DNA of 20,260 nt from NCBI GenBank assembly GCA_019119145.1, contig DWXR01000022.1:1-20260 (forward strand), in the 5' to 3' direction. Below, piece after piece: positions 1 through 6,024 of this stretch. The notes beneath the pieces were generated by a model. That model was not told where the DNA came from. It saw only the letters and a list, made by a program, of their open reading frames with translations, and did not search any database. Numbering within the stretch: position 1 is the stretch's first letter; each line of letters starts with the position of its first letter. This stretch comes from Hominenteromicrobium gallistercoris (lineage in GTDB: Bacteria > Bacillota > Clostridia > Oscillospirales > Acutalibacteraceae). A program made the translations under genes and the position numbers.

Positions 1-8
1 GGTCAGCC

Positions 9-1610
9 ATGTTTACACCGGAAATGCTTGCCTCTGTCAAAAAGGTAGAGGCAACCAGAGACGCGCGCATGGGCATGGAGCCCAGACGCATGACCGCAGA
101 GGAAAAGGACGCCCTTCTGAAGGCGTATCACCCGGACTACAGAGAAGACGGCTTTGATACGATCAAGATCGGGCCGAACAAGGGCCAGAAGGTGCCGAAG
201 GAGCTCGGCCATCTGCTGCACTCCAACAGCCGCCTGCTGGACCACCCGGTCGACCTCAACAAGATCGATTACGATGTGGACGTGCTCGTCATCGGCGGCG
301 GCGGCGCCGGCGCTTCGGCGGCCATCGAGGCCCACAACGCGGGCGCGAACGTCATGATCGTCACGAAGCTGCGCATCGGCGACGCGAACACGATGATGGC
401 GGAGGGCGGCATTCAGGCTGCCGATAAGGAAAACGACTCCCCGGTTCAGCACTATCTCGACGCCTTCGGCGGCGGCCACTTTGCGGCCCGTCCGGAGCTG
501 CTCCGCCGCCTCGTCATGGAAGCGCCGGACGCGATCAAATGGCTGAACGAGCTCGGCGTCATGTTCGACAAGGACGCCGAGGGCAACATGATCACGACCC
601 ACGGCGGCGGCACCTCCAGAAAGAGAATGCACGCCTGCAAGGACTACTCCGGTGCGGAGATCATGCGCACGCTGCGCGACGAAGTGCTCAACCGCAAGAT
701 CCCGGTCGTCGAGTTCACCTCGGCCGTCGAGCTGATCAAGGACGATAAGGGCCAGGTCGCGGGCGCGGTGCTCCTCAACATGGAGACCGACGACTACATG
801 GTCGCGCGCGCCAAGACGGTCATCATCGCCACGGGCGGTGCGGGCCGGCTCCACTACCAGAACTTCCCGACCTCGAACCACTACGGCGCAACCGCGGACG
901 GCCTGATCCTCGGCTACCGCGCGGGCGCTCCGCTCCTGTATCAGGATACGATCCAGTACCACCCGACGGGCGTTGCGTTCCCGTCGCAGATCTTCGGCGC
1001 GCTCGTCACCGAGAAGGTCCGCTCCCTCGGCGCGATGCTCGTCAACGTGGACGGCGAAGCCTTCATGCATCCGCTTGAGACGCGCGACGTCGCGGCGGCT
1101 TCCATCATCCGCGAGTGCACCGACCGCCACAAGGGCGTCACGACGCCGCTCGGCACGGGCGTTTGGCTCGACACGCCGATGATCGAGCGCATCGGCGGCG
1201 AGGGCACGATCGAAAAGCGCATCCCGGCCATGCTGCGCATGTACATGAACTACGACATCGATATAAGAAAGCTGCCGATCCTCGTCTACCCGACGCTGCA
1301 CTACCAGAACGGCGGCCTCGAGATCGGTGGGGACGGCTTCACGAAGGTCATCAGCAACCTGCTGGTTGCGGGCGAGGCCGTCGGCGGCATCCACGGCCGC
1401 AACCGTCTGATGGGCAACTCCCTGCTCGACATCATCGTCTTCGGCCGCAACGCCGGTAAGGCTGCGGCTGCACGGGCGAAGGAGACCGAGCTCGGCACCA
1501 TGACGCTCGAGCACATCGAGCGCTATGCAGAGGAGCTGAAGAACGCCGGCATCGAGTCGGATGACGTTTCCCCGCTGCTGCTGCCGAAGTACGCCCGCCA
1601 CGAGAGATAA
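9..1610 (+). CDS. FAD-dependent fumarate reductase/succinate dehydrogenase-like flavoprotein
   Basis: This 533-residue FrdA/SdhA/NadB-family flavoprotein probably interconverts fumarate and succinate or oxidises a related dicarboxylate. The FAD-binding Rossmann motif GGGGAG lies at residues 96-101, after an unusual N-terminal extension of about 90 residues. Family active-site positions are visible: YHPTG with H318, TRD with R359, HYQNGG with H431, and an HGRNRLMGNSLLD segment near the C-terminus. The histidine that carries covalent FAD in FrdA/SdhA is replaced by Asn127 (ANTMMAEGG), as in L-aspartate oxidase, so the FAD is probably non-covalent. No iron-sulfur or membrane-anchor subunit is visible in the window. 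Fumarase genes follow directly, which supports a role in C4-dicarboxylate metabolism. The ATG lies 8 bases from the window edge and the frame stays open upstream, so the true start could be earlier. The family is secure; the substrate and electron partner are not. Confidence 0.85.
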   Translation: MFTPEMLASVKKVEATRDARMGMEPRRMTAEEKDALLKAYHPDYREDGFDTIKIGPNKGQKVPKELGHLLHSNSRLLDHPVDLNKIDYDVDVLVIGGGGAGASAAIEAHNAGANVMIVTKLRIGDANTMMAEGGIQAADKENDSPVQHYLDAFGGGHFAARPELLRRLVMEAPDAIKWLNELGVMFDKDAEGNMITTHGGGTSRKRMHACKDYSGAEIMRTLRDEVLNRKIPVVEFTSAVELIKDDKGQVAGAVLLNMETDDYMVARAKTVIIATGGAGRLHYQNFPTSNHYGATADGLILGYRAGAPLLYQDTIQYHPTGVAFPSQIFGALVTEKVRSLGAMLVNVDGEAFMHPLETRDVAAASIIRECTDRHKGVTTPLGTGVWLDTPMIERIGGEGTIEKRIPAMLRMYMNYDIDIRKLPILVYPTLHYQNGGLEIGGDGFTKVISNLLVAGEAVGGIHGRNRLMGNSLLDIIVFGRNAGKAAAARAKETELGTMTLEHIERYAEELKNAGIESDDVSPLLLPKYARHER

Positions 1611-1721
1611 GCACAGACCGTGCCGCCGCACGGCGCCGGGTGCGCCGCCGGGGCGTTTGGCGTGCGCTGCGCGCTGTGCGGCCGGCCCTGTCTGATCAAG
1701 GAAAGGAAGTTGTTTCCAGCT

Positions 1722-2564
1722 ATGCGTGAAATTGAAGTCAGCCAGATCACAGACGTCGTTGAGAAGCTGTGCATCGAGGCGAACGAGCACCTGCCGGAGG
1801 ACGTAAAGTGCGCCATCCGCTCCTGCCGCGCCTGCGAGGACGGCGAGATCGCTCAGGGCGTTCTCGACAACATCATCGAAAACTTTGAAATTGCGGACAG
1901 CGAGTGCGTCCCGATCTGCCAGGATACCGGCATGGCCTGCGTGTTCCTCGAGATCGGCCAGGACGTGCACCTCGTCGGCGGTGACCTCACCGAGGCCGTC
2001 AACGAAGGTGTGCGCCGCGGCTACGACAAGGGCTATCTGCGCAAGTCGGTCGTCAAGGACCCGGTTCGCCGCGGCAACACCGGCGACAACACCCCGGCGA
2101 TGCTCTACACCGAGATCGTCCCGGGCGAGAACATCAAGATCACGGTCGGCCCGAAGGGCTTCGGCAGTGAGAATATGAGCCAGATCCGCATGTTCAAGCC
2201 GTCCGCCGGCCTGCAGGGCATCAAGGATTTCATCCTCGAAGTCGTTGAGACGGCCGGTCCGAACCCCTGCCCGCCGATGGTCGTCGGCGTCGGCATCGGC
2301 GGCACGTTCGACAAGGCGGCGCTGCTCGCGAAGAAGGCGCTGATGCGCCCGCTCGATTCCGAGAATCCCGACCCGTTCTACGCGGACCTCGAAAAGGAGA
2401 TGCTCGAGAAGGTCAACCAGCTCGGCATCGGCCCGCAGGGCTTCGGCGGCAAGACGACGGCGATCGGCCTCAACATCGAGACGATGCCGACGCACATCGC
2501 CGGCATGCCGTGCGCCGTCAACATCAACTGCCACGTGACGCGTCACAAGACGGAGGTGCTCTAA
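1722..2564 (+). CDS. fumA: Class I (Fe-S) fumarate hydratase, alpha subunit
   Basis: This is the 280-residue alpha subunit (N-terminal domain) of the two-subunit, oxygen-sensitive fumarase or tartrate-dehydratase family, which interconverts fumarate and malate with a [4Fe-4S] cluster. Three candidate cluster cysteines are visible: C66 in PICQDTG, C183 in NPCPPMVVGVG and C264 in MPCAVNINCH. RGNTGDNTPAM is a further family motif. The ATG at 1722 is preferred over upstream frame-open starts because a purine-rich GAAAGGAAG site lies at 1701-1709 and the homologous sequence begins here. The beta subunit starts 1 base after the stop, so the two are surely co-translated. L(+)-tartrate dehydratase alpha is the main alternative; the flavoprotein neighbour favours fumarase. 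Confidence 0.9.
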   Translation: MREIEVSQITDVVEKLCIEANEHLPEDVKCAIRSCRACEDGEIAQGVLDNIIENFEIADSECVPICQDTGMACVFLEIGQDVHLVGGDLTEAVNEGVRRGYDKGYLRKSVVKDPVRRGNTGDNTPAMLYTEIVPGENIKITVGPKGFGSENMSQIRMFKPSAGLQGIKDFILEVVETAGPNPCPPMVVGVGIGGTFDKAALLAKKALMRPLDSENPDPFYADLEKEMLEKVNQLGIGPQGFGGKTTAIGLNIETMPTHIAGMPCAVNINCHVTRHKTEVL

Positions 2565-2565
2565 A

Positions 2566-3123
2566 ATGGAAAAGCATATCAAGCTGCCCCTGACCGCGGA
2601 GCTCGCGAAGACGCTCCACGCCGGCGATACGGTCTATCTCACCGGCACGATCTATACCTCCCGCGACGCCGGACACAAGAGAATGTGCGAGGCGCTGGCA
2701 AAGGGTGAAAAGCTGCCGTTCGACCCGACGGACGCGACGATCTACTACGTCGGCCCGACGCCCGCGAAGCCGGGCCAGGTCATCGGCTCCGCCGGCCCCA
2801 CGACGAGCGGCCGCATGGACGCCTATGCGCCGACGATGATGTCGGTCGGCGCCCGCGGCATGATCGGCAAAGGCGCGCGCCTGCCGGAAGTCGTCGAGGC
2901 GATGAAGAAGTACAGCGGCGTGTATTTCGGCGCGATCGGCGGCGCCGGCGCGCTGCTTGCCAAGTGCATCAAGAGCGCGGAGCTCATCGCGTATGAGGAT
3001 CTCGGCGCCGAGGCGCTGCGCAAGCTGTACGTGGAGGAGATGCCGCTCGTCGTCATCATCGACAGCGAGGGCAACAACCTCTACGAGGAAGGCCGCGCGG
3101 CATATCTCGCACAGCACAAATAA
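2566..3123 (+). CDS. fumB: Class I (Fe-S) fumarate hydratase, beta subunit
   Basis: This 185-residue protein matches the C-terminal (beta) domain of class I fumarase, which completes the active site with the alpha subunit. Family motifs are GTIYTSRDAGHKRM near residues 27-40 and GPTTSGRMD near 78-86. The ATG follows the alpha stop codon by a single base, and a GGAGGT ribosome binding site at 2552-2557 lies inside the alpha gene. The length is normal for stand-alone beta subunits. A terminator hairpin follows at about 3138-3168, which ends the flavoprotein-fumarase transcription unit. The symbol fumB is used for the beta subunit and does not mean the E. coli anaerobic fumarase FumB. Confidence 0.9.
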   Translation: MEKHIKLPLTAELAKTLHAGDTVYLTGTIYTSRDAGHKRMCEALAKGEKLPFDPTDATIYYVGPTPAKPGQVIGSAGPTTSGRMDAYAPTMMSVGARGMIGKGARLPEVVEAMKKYSGVYFGAIGGAGALLAKCIKSAELIAYEDLGAEALRKLYVEEMPLVVIIDSEGNNLYEEGRAAYLAQHK

Positions 3124-3137
3124 ATTGTCTTTGCAGC

Positions 3138-3168
3138 AGGAGGCGGAATTGCTCCGCCTCTTGTTTGT
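3138..3168 (+). terminator. Rho-independent terminator after the fumarase genes
   Basis: The stem GAGGCGGA (3140-3147) pairs with TCCGCCTC (3153-3160) around a five-base loop, followed by TTGTTTGT. It lies 16 bases after the fumarase beta stop. Confidence 0.75.
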
Positions 3169-3208
3169 GCATATCAATTCTGACAGAATAAAAGGGGAAT
3201 GAAGCGAA

Positions 3209-3535
3209 ATGACACCTGAAATGATTGCTGAGATTCTGGAAACCATCATGATTCTCGCATTCGGCCTTTCCTGGCCGCTGTCCATCTACAAGTCGGTCAA
3301 GTCCAGAACCGCCAAGGGCAAGAGCCTGCAGTTCGAGTTCTTCATCTGGCTCGGCTACATTGCGGGCATCGCGATGAAGTTCATCCAGTGCTTCGCGCTG
3401 GGCAAGGACGGCCCGATCTTCTATCTGGGCTGGGTTTTCTACGTGCTGAACTTCGTGGAGATCACGATCGATATGGTCCTCTACTTCCGCAATGTCAAGC
3501 TCGATAAGGAGAGAGACGCCGCGGCGAACAAGTAA
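3209..3535 (+). CDS. Small PQ-loop/SemiSWEET-like membrane protein
   Basis: This 108-residue protein has three predicted membrane segments, at about residues 8-28, 44-64 and 69-92, and a basic hydrophilic tail. The segment WPLSIYKSVKSRTAKGKS after the first helix resembles the PQ-loop signature of SemiSWEET/MtN3-type half-transporters, which work as dimers of three-helix bundles. That suggests a small-solute carrier, but the canonical PQ pair reads PL and the substrate is unknown. The start is supported by an AAAGGGGAA ribosome binding site at 3191-3199. The gene sits alone between two terminators, so it is probably transcribed separately. The fumarase neighbours do not establish a dicarboxylate role. 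The assignment rests on topology and one motif. Confidence 0.7.
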   Translation: MTPEMIAEILETIMILAFGLSWPLSIYKSVKSRTAKGKSLQFEFFIWLGYIAGIAMKFIQCFALGKDGPIFYLGWVFYVLNFVEITIDMVLYFRNVKLDKERDAAANK

Positions 3536-3577
3536 ACGGCGCACCGGAAACGCACCGGAAAAACGGCAAATAAAAAG

Positions 3578-3611
3578 GGGCGGGAAGCTTGCAGTTTTCC
3601 GCCCTTTTTTG
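3578..3611 (+). terminator. Rho-independent terminator after the PQ-loop gene
   Basis: GGGCGGGAA (3578-3586) pairs, with G-T wobbles, with TTTTCCGCCC (3595-3604) and is followed directly by six T residues (3605-3610). Confidence 0.85.
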
Positions 3612-3618
3612 CGTGTGG

Positions 3619-3775
3619 GGGCTGCGGCGGTCTTCGCCTACCGCACGGCGTGTATCCGGCGGGAAACCGGGGAGCCGCACGGCCTTCGGGCATGGAAACG
3701 CAGGTCTACGTCCGGGAGCCGGACGGCTGGAGGCTCGCGCACGTCCACTATTCCGGCGAAGCCGTCCCGCGCTGA
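3619..3775 (+). pseudogene. Frameshifted C-terminal remnant of a SnoaL/DUF4440-like protein
   Basis: This stretch has no intact gene but keeps protein-like sequence split over two frames. From about 3619 one frame reads AAAVFAYRTACIRRETGEPH. From 3692 the next frame reads METQVYVREPDGWRLAHVHY and ends at a TGA at 3773-3775. The second part resembles the last beta-strands of NTF2/SnoaL-like domains (DUF4440 or CaMKII-association type), where an E-T-x-V-W/Y strand and a D-G-x-W-x-x-x-H-x-H strand close the fold. The two parts join if a one-base change occurred at about 3680-3692. No start, ribosome binding site or N-terminal half is visible, because a terminator lies directly upstream. Chance coding potential in GC-rich DNA is the alternative. 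Confidence 0.45.
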
Positions 3776-3871
3776 CGCATGGGCCGGGCGGTTAACGTAT
3801 CGCGCAAGGGCGCTGCGCGGGAATCCGACAAAGAATATCTTTTGCATATATCAATAATATTAAATATACAT

Positions 3872-3900
3872 TTTACATATTTTAGAATTCCGGATATACT
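3872..3900 (+). promoter_or_regulatory. Sigma-70-type promoter for the DUF1275 gene
   Basis: TTTACA (3872-3877) and TATACT (3895-3900) are separated by exactly 17 bases, inside an AT-rich island (about 3830-3900) in otherwise GC-rich DNA. Transcription would start near 3907. Confidence 0.8.
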
Positions 3901-3966
3901 AGAGGTGGCGGTGCAGGCGCACGGCCGAAAATTGCTGGAAACGGCGGAGAGATTTGAGGGATTCGA

Positions 3967-4026
3967 ATGAACGGACGGACCGTACAGCGGCGCCCGGCGC
4001 GGCGGATCGGAGTGGATGCGGCGTGA
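3967..4026 (+). CDS. Possible 19-residue Arg-rich leader peptide
   Basis: A short frame from ATG 3967 encodes 19 residues, five of them Arg, and ends at TGA 4024-4026. GAGGG at 3956-3960 sits six bases before its ATG and is the best ribosome binding site in the leader. The stop overlaps the GTG start of the DUF1275 gene as GTGA, which is the geometry of translational coupling. It may be a regulatory leader peptide or only a ribosome loading device. The alternative is that DUF1275 starts at the in-frame TTG at 3954 and this frame is not used. No homology is recognised. Confidence 0.35.
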   Translation: MNGRTVQRRPARRIGVDAA

Positions 4027-4694
4027 AACGCTTCAGACCTACGGGACAGATGTCCGACGCGTACTTTACGGCGCTGCTCCTGACGCTTTCGGGCGGCTTT
4101 CAGGACGCCTATTCGTACTGCTTCCGGGGGCAGGTGTTTGCAAACGCGCAGACGGGCAACATCGTTCTGCTCAGCGTGCATCTGCTGCGCGGCAGCTGGG
4201 GGAACGCGCTGCACTACCTGATCCCGCTTGGCGCGTTCGTCGCGGGCACCTGCTTTGCCGAGCTGATCCGCGGCGCGTTCCGCTATGCCCGGCGGCTGCA
4301 CTGGCGGCAGACCATCCTGCTGCTCGAGATCCTCACGCTGTTTTTCGTCGCGTTTATCCCGGTCGACAACATTGCAAACGCGCTGATCTCGTTCGTCTGC
4401 GCGATGCAGGTGCAGTCGTTCCGGAAGATGCGCGGCAACACCTACGCGAGCACGATGTGCGTCGGCAACCTGCGCAGCGGCACGGAGCTGCTCTGCGCCT
4501 TTTTCCGCACGCACGAGAAGAACCTGCTGCGCGACGCCCTGCGGTACGGCGGCATCCTGCTGACCTTTGCGGCCGGCGCCGGCCTTGGGAGCGTTGCGGC
4601 GCTCGCGTGGGGCGCGCCGGCGATCTGGTGCTCCTGCGTGTTCCTGGCCGCCGGCTTCGGCCTGATGTTCCTTTCCGGGGCGCCGGGCGGCTAA
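4023..4694 (+). CDS. DUF1275 (YoaK-like) membrane protein
   Basis: This integral membrane protein of about 223 residues belongs to the DUF1275/YoaK family, whose function is unknown. Its hallmark is a DAYSYCFRGQVFANAQTGN segment after the first helix, followed by several more hydrophobic helices. I chose GTG 4023 because the family usually begins a few basic residues before the first helix and GGAG lies at 4009-4012. An in-frame TTG at 3954 would add 23 residues with little similarity to the family and has a poorly spaced ribosome binding site. A promoter at 3872-3900 serves it. No clear terminator separates it from the Mrp-type gene downstream, but that gene has its own promoter. Confidence 0.85.
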   Translation: MKRFRPTGQMSDAYFTALLLTLSGGFQDAYSYCFRGQVFANAQTGNIVLLSVHLLRGSWGNALHYLIPLGAFVAGTCFAELIRGAFRYARRLHWRQTILLLEILTLFFVAFIPVDNIANALISFVCAMQVQSFRKMRGNTYASTMCVGNLRSGTELLCAFFRTHEKNLLRDALRYGGILLTFAAGAGLGSVAALAWGAPAIWCSCVFLAAGFGLMFLSGAPGG

Positions 4695-4730
4695 AACGAC
4701 GGCGGAAAGGGCGTATAAAAGGCCCGCATC

Positions 4731-4759
4731 TTGACAAAACTGTTCGAAAAGACTATCAT
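4731..4759 (+). promoter_or_regulatory. Sigma-70-type promoter for the Mrp-like gene
   Basis: A perfect -35 TTGACA (4731-4736) and a -10 TATCAT (4754-4759) have a 17-base spacer. The start codon at 4810 lies about 50 bases downstream of the -10 box. Confidence 0.85.
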
Positions 4760-4809
4760 AAATCGTATGGAGCTTATCCGAATTTTTTGAGAAAGAAGTT
4801 GTAGAGAAT

Positions 4810-5649
4810 ATGAGCGAAAATTGCACGCACGACTGCTCGAGCTGCGGCGAGGACTGCCCCTCCCGCCAGCAGCCGGAGAGCTTTCTCGCGCCAATGAATA
4901 AGATGAGTAAGGTGAAAAAGGTCATCGGCGTCGTCAGCGGCAAGGGCGGCGTCGGCAAGAGCCTCGTCACCTCCATGCTGGCTGTCACGATGCAGCGCCG
5001 CGGCCTCAAGACCGCGATCCTCGACGCGGACGTGACCGGCCCGTCGATCCCGAAGTGCTTCGGCATGCACGAGAAGGCGCAGGGCTGCGAGGACGGCCTT
5101 TTCCCGGTCAACACGAAAAGCGGCATCGAGGTCATGAGCATCAACCTCCTGCTCGAAGACGAGACCTCGCCGGTCGTCTGGCGCGGCCCGGTGATCGCCG
5201 GCGTCATCAAGCAGTTCTGGAGCGACGTGATCTGGAACGAGGTGGACTGCATGTTCGTCGACCTGCCTCCCGGAACCGGCGACGCGCCGCTGACGGTGTT
5301 CCAGTCCATCCCGCTCGACGGCATCATCATCGTCACCTCGCCGCAGGAGCTCGTCTCCATGATCGTCTCGAAGGCGGTCGAAATGGCGCAGATGATGAAC
5401 GTGCCGGTGCTCGGCCTGATCGAGAATTACAGCTACGTCCAGTGCCCGCACTGCGGCGAGCCGATCAAGGTGTTCGGCGAGAGCCACATCGATGAGGTGG
5501 CGGCGAAGTACGGCCTCAAGGTGCTCGGGCGCATCCCGCTCGACCCGCAGATCGCCTCGCTGTGCGACCGCGGCATCATCGAGCTGTTCGAGGGCGACTG
5601 GCTGGAGGAAGCGGCGGATGCTGCGGAGGCCGCGCACAAGGACGCGTAA
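4810..5649 (+). CDS. Mrp/NBP35 (ApbC-like) ATPase, Fe-S cluster carrier
   Basis: This 279-residue deviant-Walker P-loop ATPase belongs to the Mrp/ApbC/NBP35 family of cytosolic iron-sulfur cluster carriers. The motif GKGGVGKS lies at residues 44-51. DADVTGPSIPK and FVDLPPGTGD are the other family nucleotide-site motifs. Two cysteine sets are visible: an N-terminal group, CTHDCSSCGEDC (residues 5-16), as in NBP35-type proteins, and CPHC (residues 212-215), expected to hold the bridging cluster of the dimer. This pairing fits transfer of [4Fe-4S] clusters to client enzymes, which could include the Fe-S fumarase nearby, though that is inference. The gene has its own promoter and is followed directly by the next promoter, so it is probably monocistronic. 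Confidence 0.9.
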   Translation: MSENCTHDCSSCGEDCPSRQQPESFLAPMNKMSKVKKVIGVVSGKGGVGKSLVTSMLAVTMQRRGLKTAILDADVTGPSIPKCFGMHEKAQGCEDGLFPVNTKSGIEVMSINLLLEDETSPVVWRGPVIAGVIKQFWSDVIWNEVDCMFVDLPPGTGDAPLTVFQSIPLDGIIIVTSPQELVSMIVSKAVEMAQMMNVPVLGLIENYSYVQCPHCGEPIKVFGESHIDEVAAKYGLKVLGRIPLDPQIASLCDRGIIELFEGDWLEEAADAAEAAHKDA

Positions 5650-5664
5650 AATTCAAAAAAACAG

Positions 5665-5693
5665 TTGACAACGCGGCAAAAACCGGGTATAGT
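5665..5693 (+). promoter_or_regulatory. Sigma-70-type promoter for the T-box transcript
   Basis: TTGACA (5665-5670) and TATAGT (5688-5693) are separated by exactly 17 bases. This places the transcript start near 5700, at the head of the T-box leader. Confidence 0.9.
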
Positions 5694-5699
5694 AAATTT

Positions 5700-5981
5700 A
5701 ATCCGGAAAATTTCATATTCCAAAAGCGATGACGAAGACGGCGCGGTCCGGTTTGTTTCAGAGAGTCGGCGGCTGCTGCGAGCCGATACAAAAGGAGCGA
5801 GTGCCCATCCCTTCCGAGCTGAAAGCCCAAAAGCCGCAAGGCGAGTAGATGCTTTCCGAGTTGTGCTGCGTCAGTGCATAGGGCTTCATGCGAGTCCGAA
5901 GAGTGGTTCCCGTTCGGGAGCAATTTGAGTGGTACCGCGGATTTTTCTCCGTCTCAAAGCAATTTGAGACGGAGTTTTTTT
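5700..5981 (+). ncRNA. T-box tRNA-sensing leader
   Basis: This is a complete T-box riboswitch that controls transcription according to tRNA charging. The 5' side of Stem I has TGACGAAGA (5730-5738) and the distal CAGAGAG (5759-5765), followed by the apical element CGGC...TGCTGCGAGCCG. The return strand runs through a specifier region (about 5800-5812) to TTCCGAGCT. The T-box core GTGGTACCGCGG lies at 5929-5940. The 11-mer AGCAATTTGAG occurs at 5919-5929 (antiterminator) and again at 5958-5968 (terminator arm), so both compete for CTCAAA at 5953-5958. The UGGU bulge predicts a tRNA with discriminator base A. The specifier codon is unresolved; AUC (5807-5809), CCC (5804-5806) and GCC (5803-5805) are candidates. 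The regulated gene is the acyl-CoA synthetase fusion at 6025, not a tRNA synthetase. Confidence 0.95.
5947..5981 (+). terminator. T-box-regulated intrinsic terminator
   Basis: A perfect 12-bp stem, CTCCGTCTCAAA (5947-5958) with TTTGAGACGGAG (5963-5974), has a GCAA loop and a run of seven T residues. Uncharged tRNA should prevent it from forming. Confidence 0.95.
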
Positions 5982-6024
5982 ATTCGGGATCAACCGCTTC
6001 GCCTTTGGAAAATTCAGGAAAGGA

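Noticed and set aside
3..2582. An 859-codon open frame on the minus strand
   Set aside because: It lies wholly opposite the flavoprotein and fumarase genes, has Asp/Arg/Val/His-rich low-complexity translation typical of antisense high-GC DNA, and matches no family.
3161..3189. TTGTTT-17-CAGAAT as promoter of the PQ-loop gene
   Set aside because: The -10 box matches at only four of six positions and the -35 box is the terminator T-run, so it is too weak to call.
3779..3970. A 63-codon + strand frame before DUF1275
   Set aside because: It runs through a very good promoter and the AT-rich island, and has no ribosome binding site or homology.
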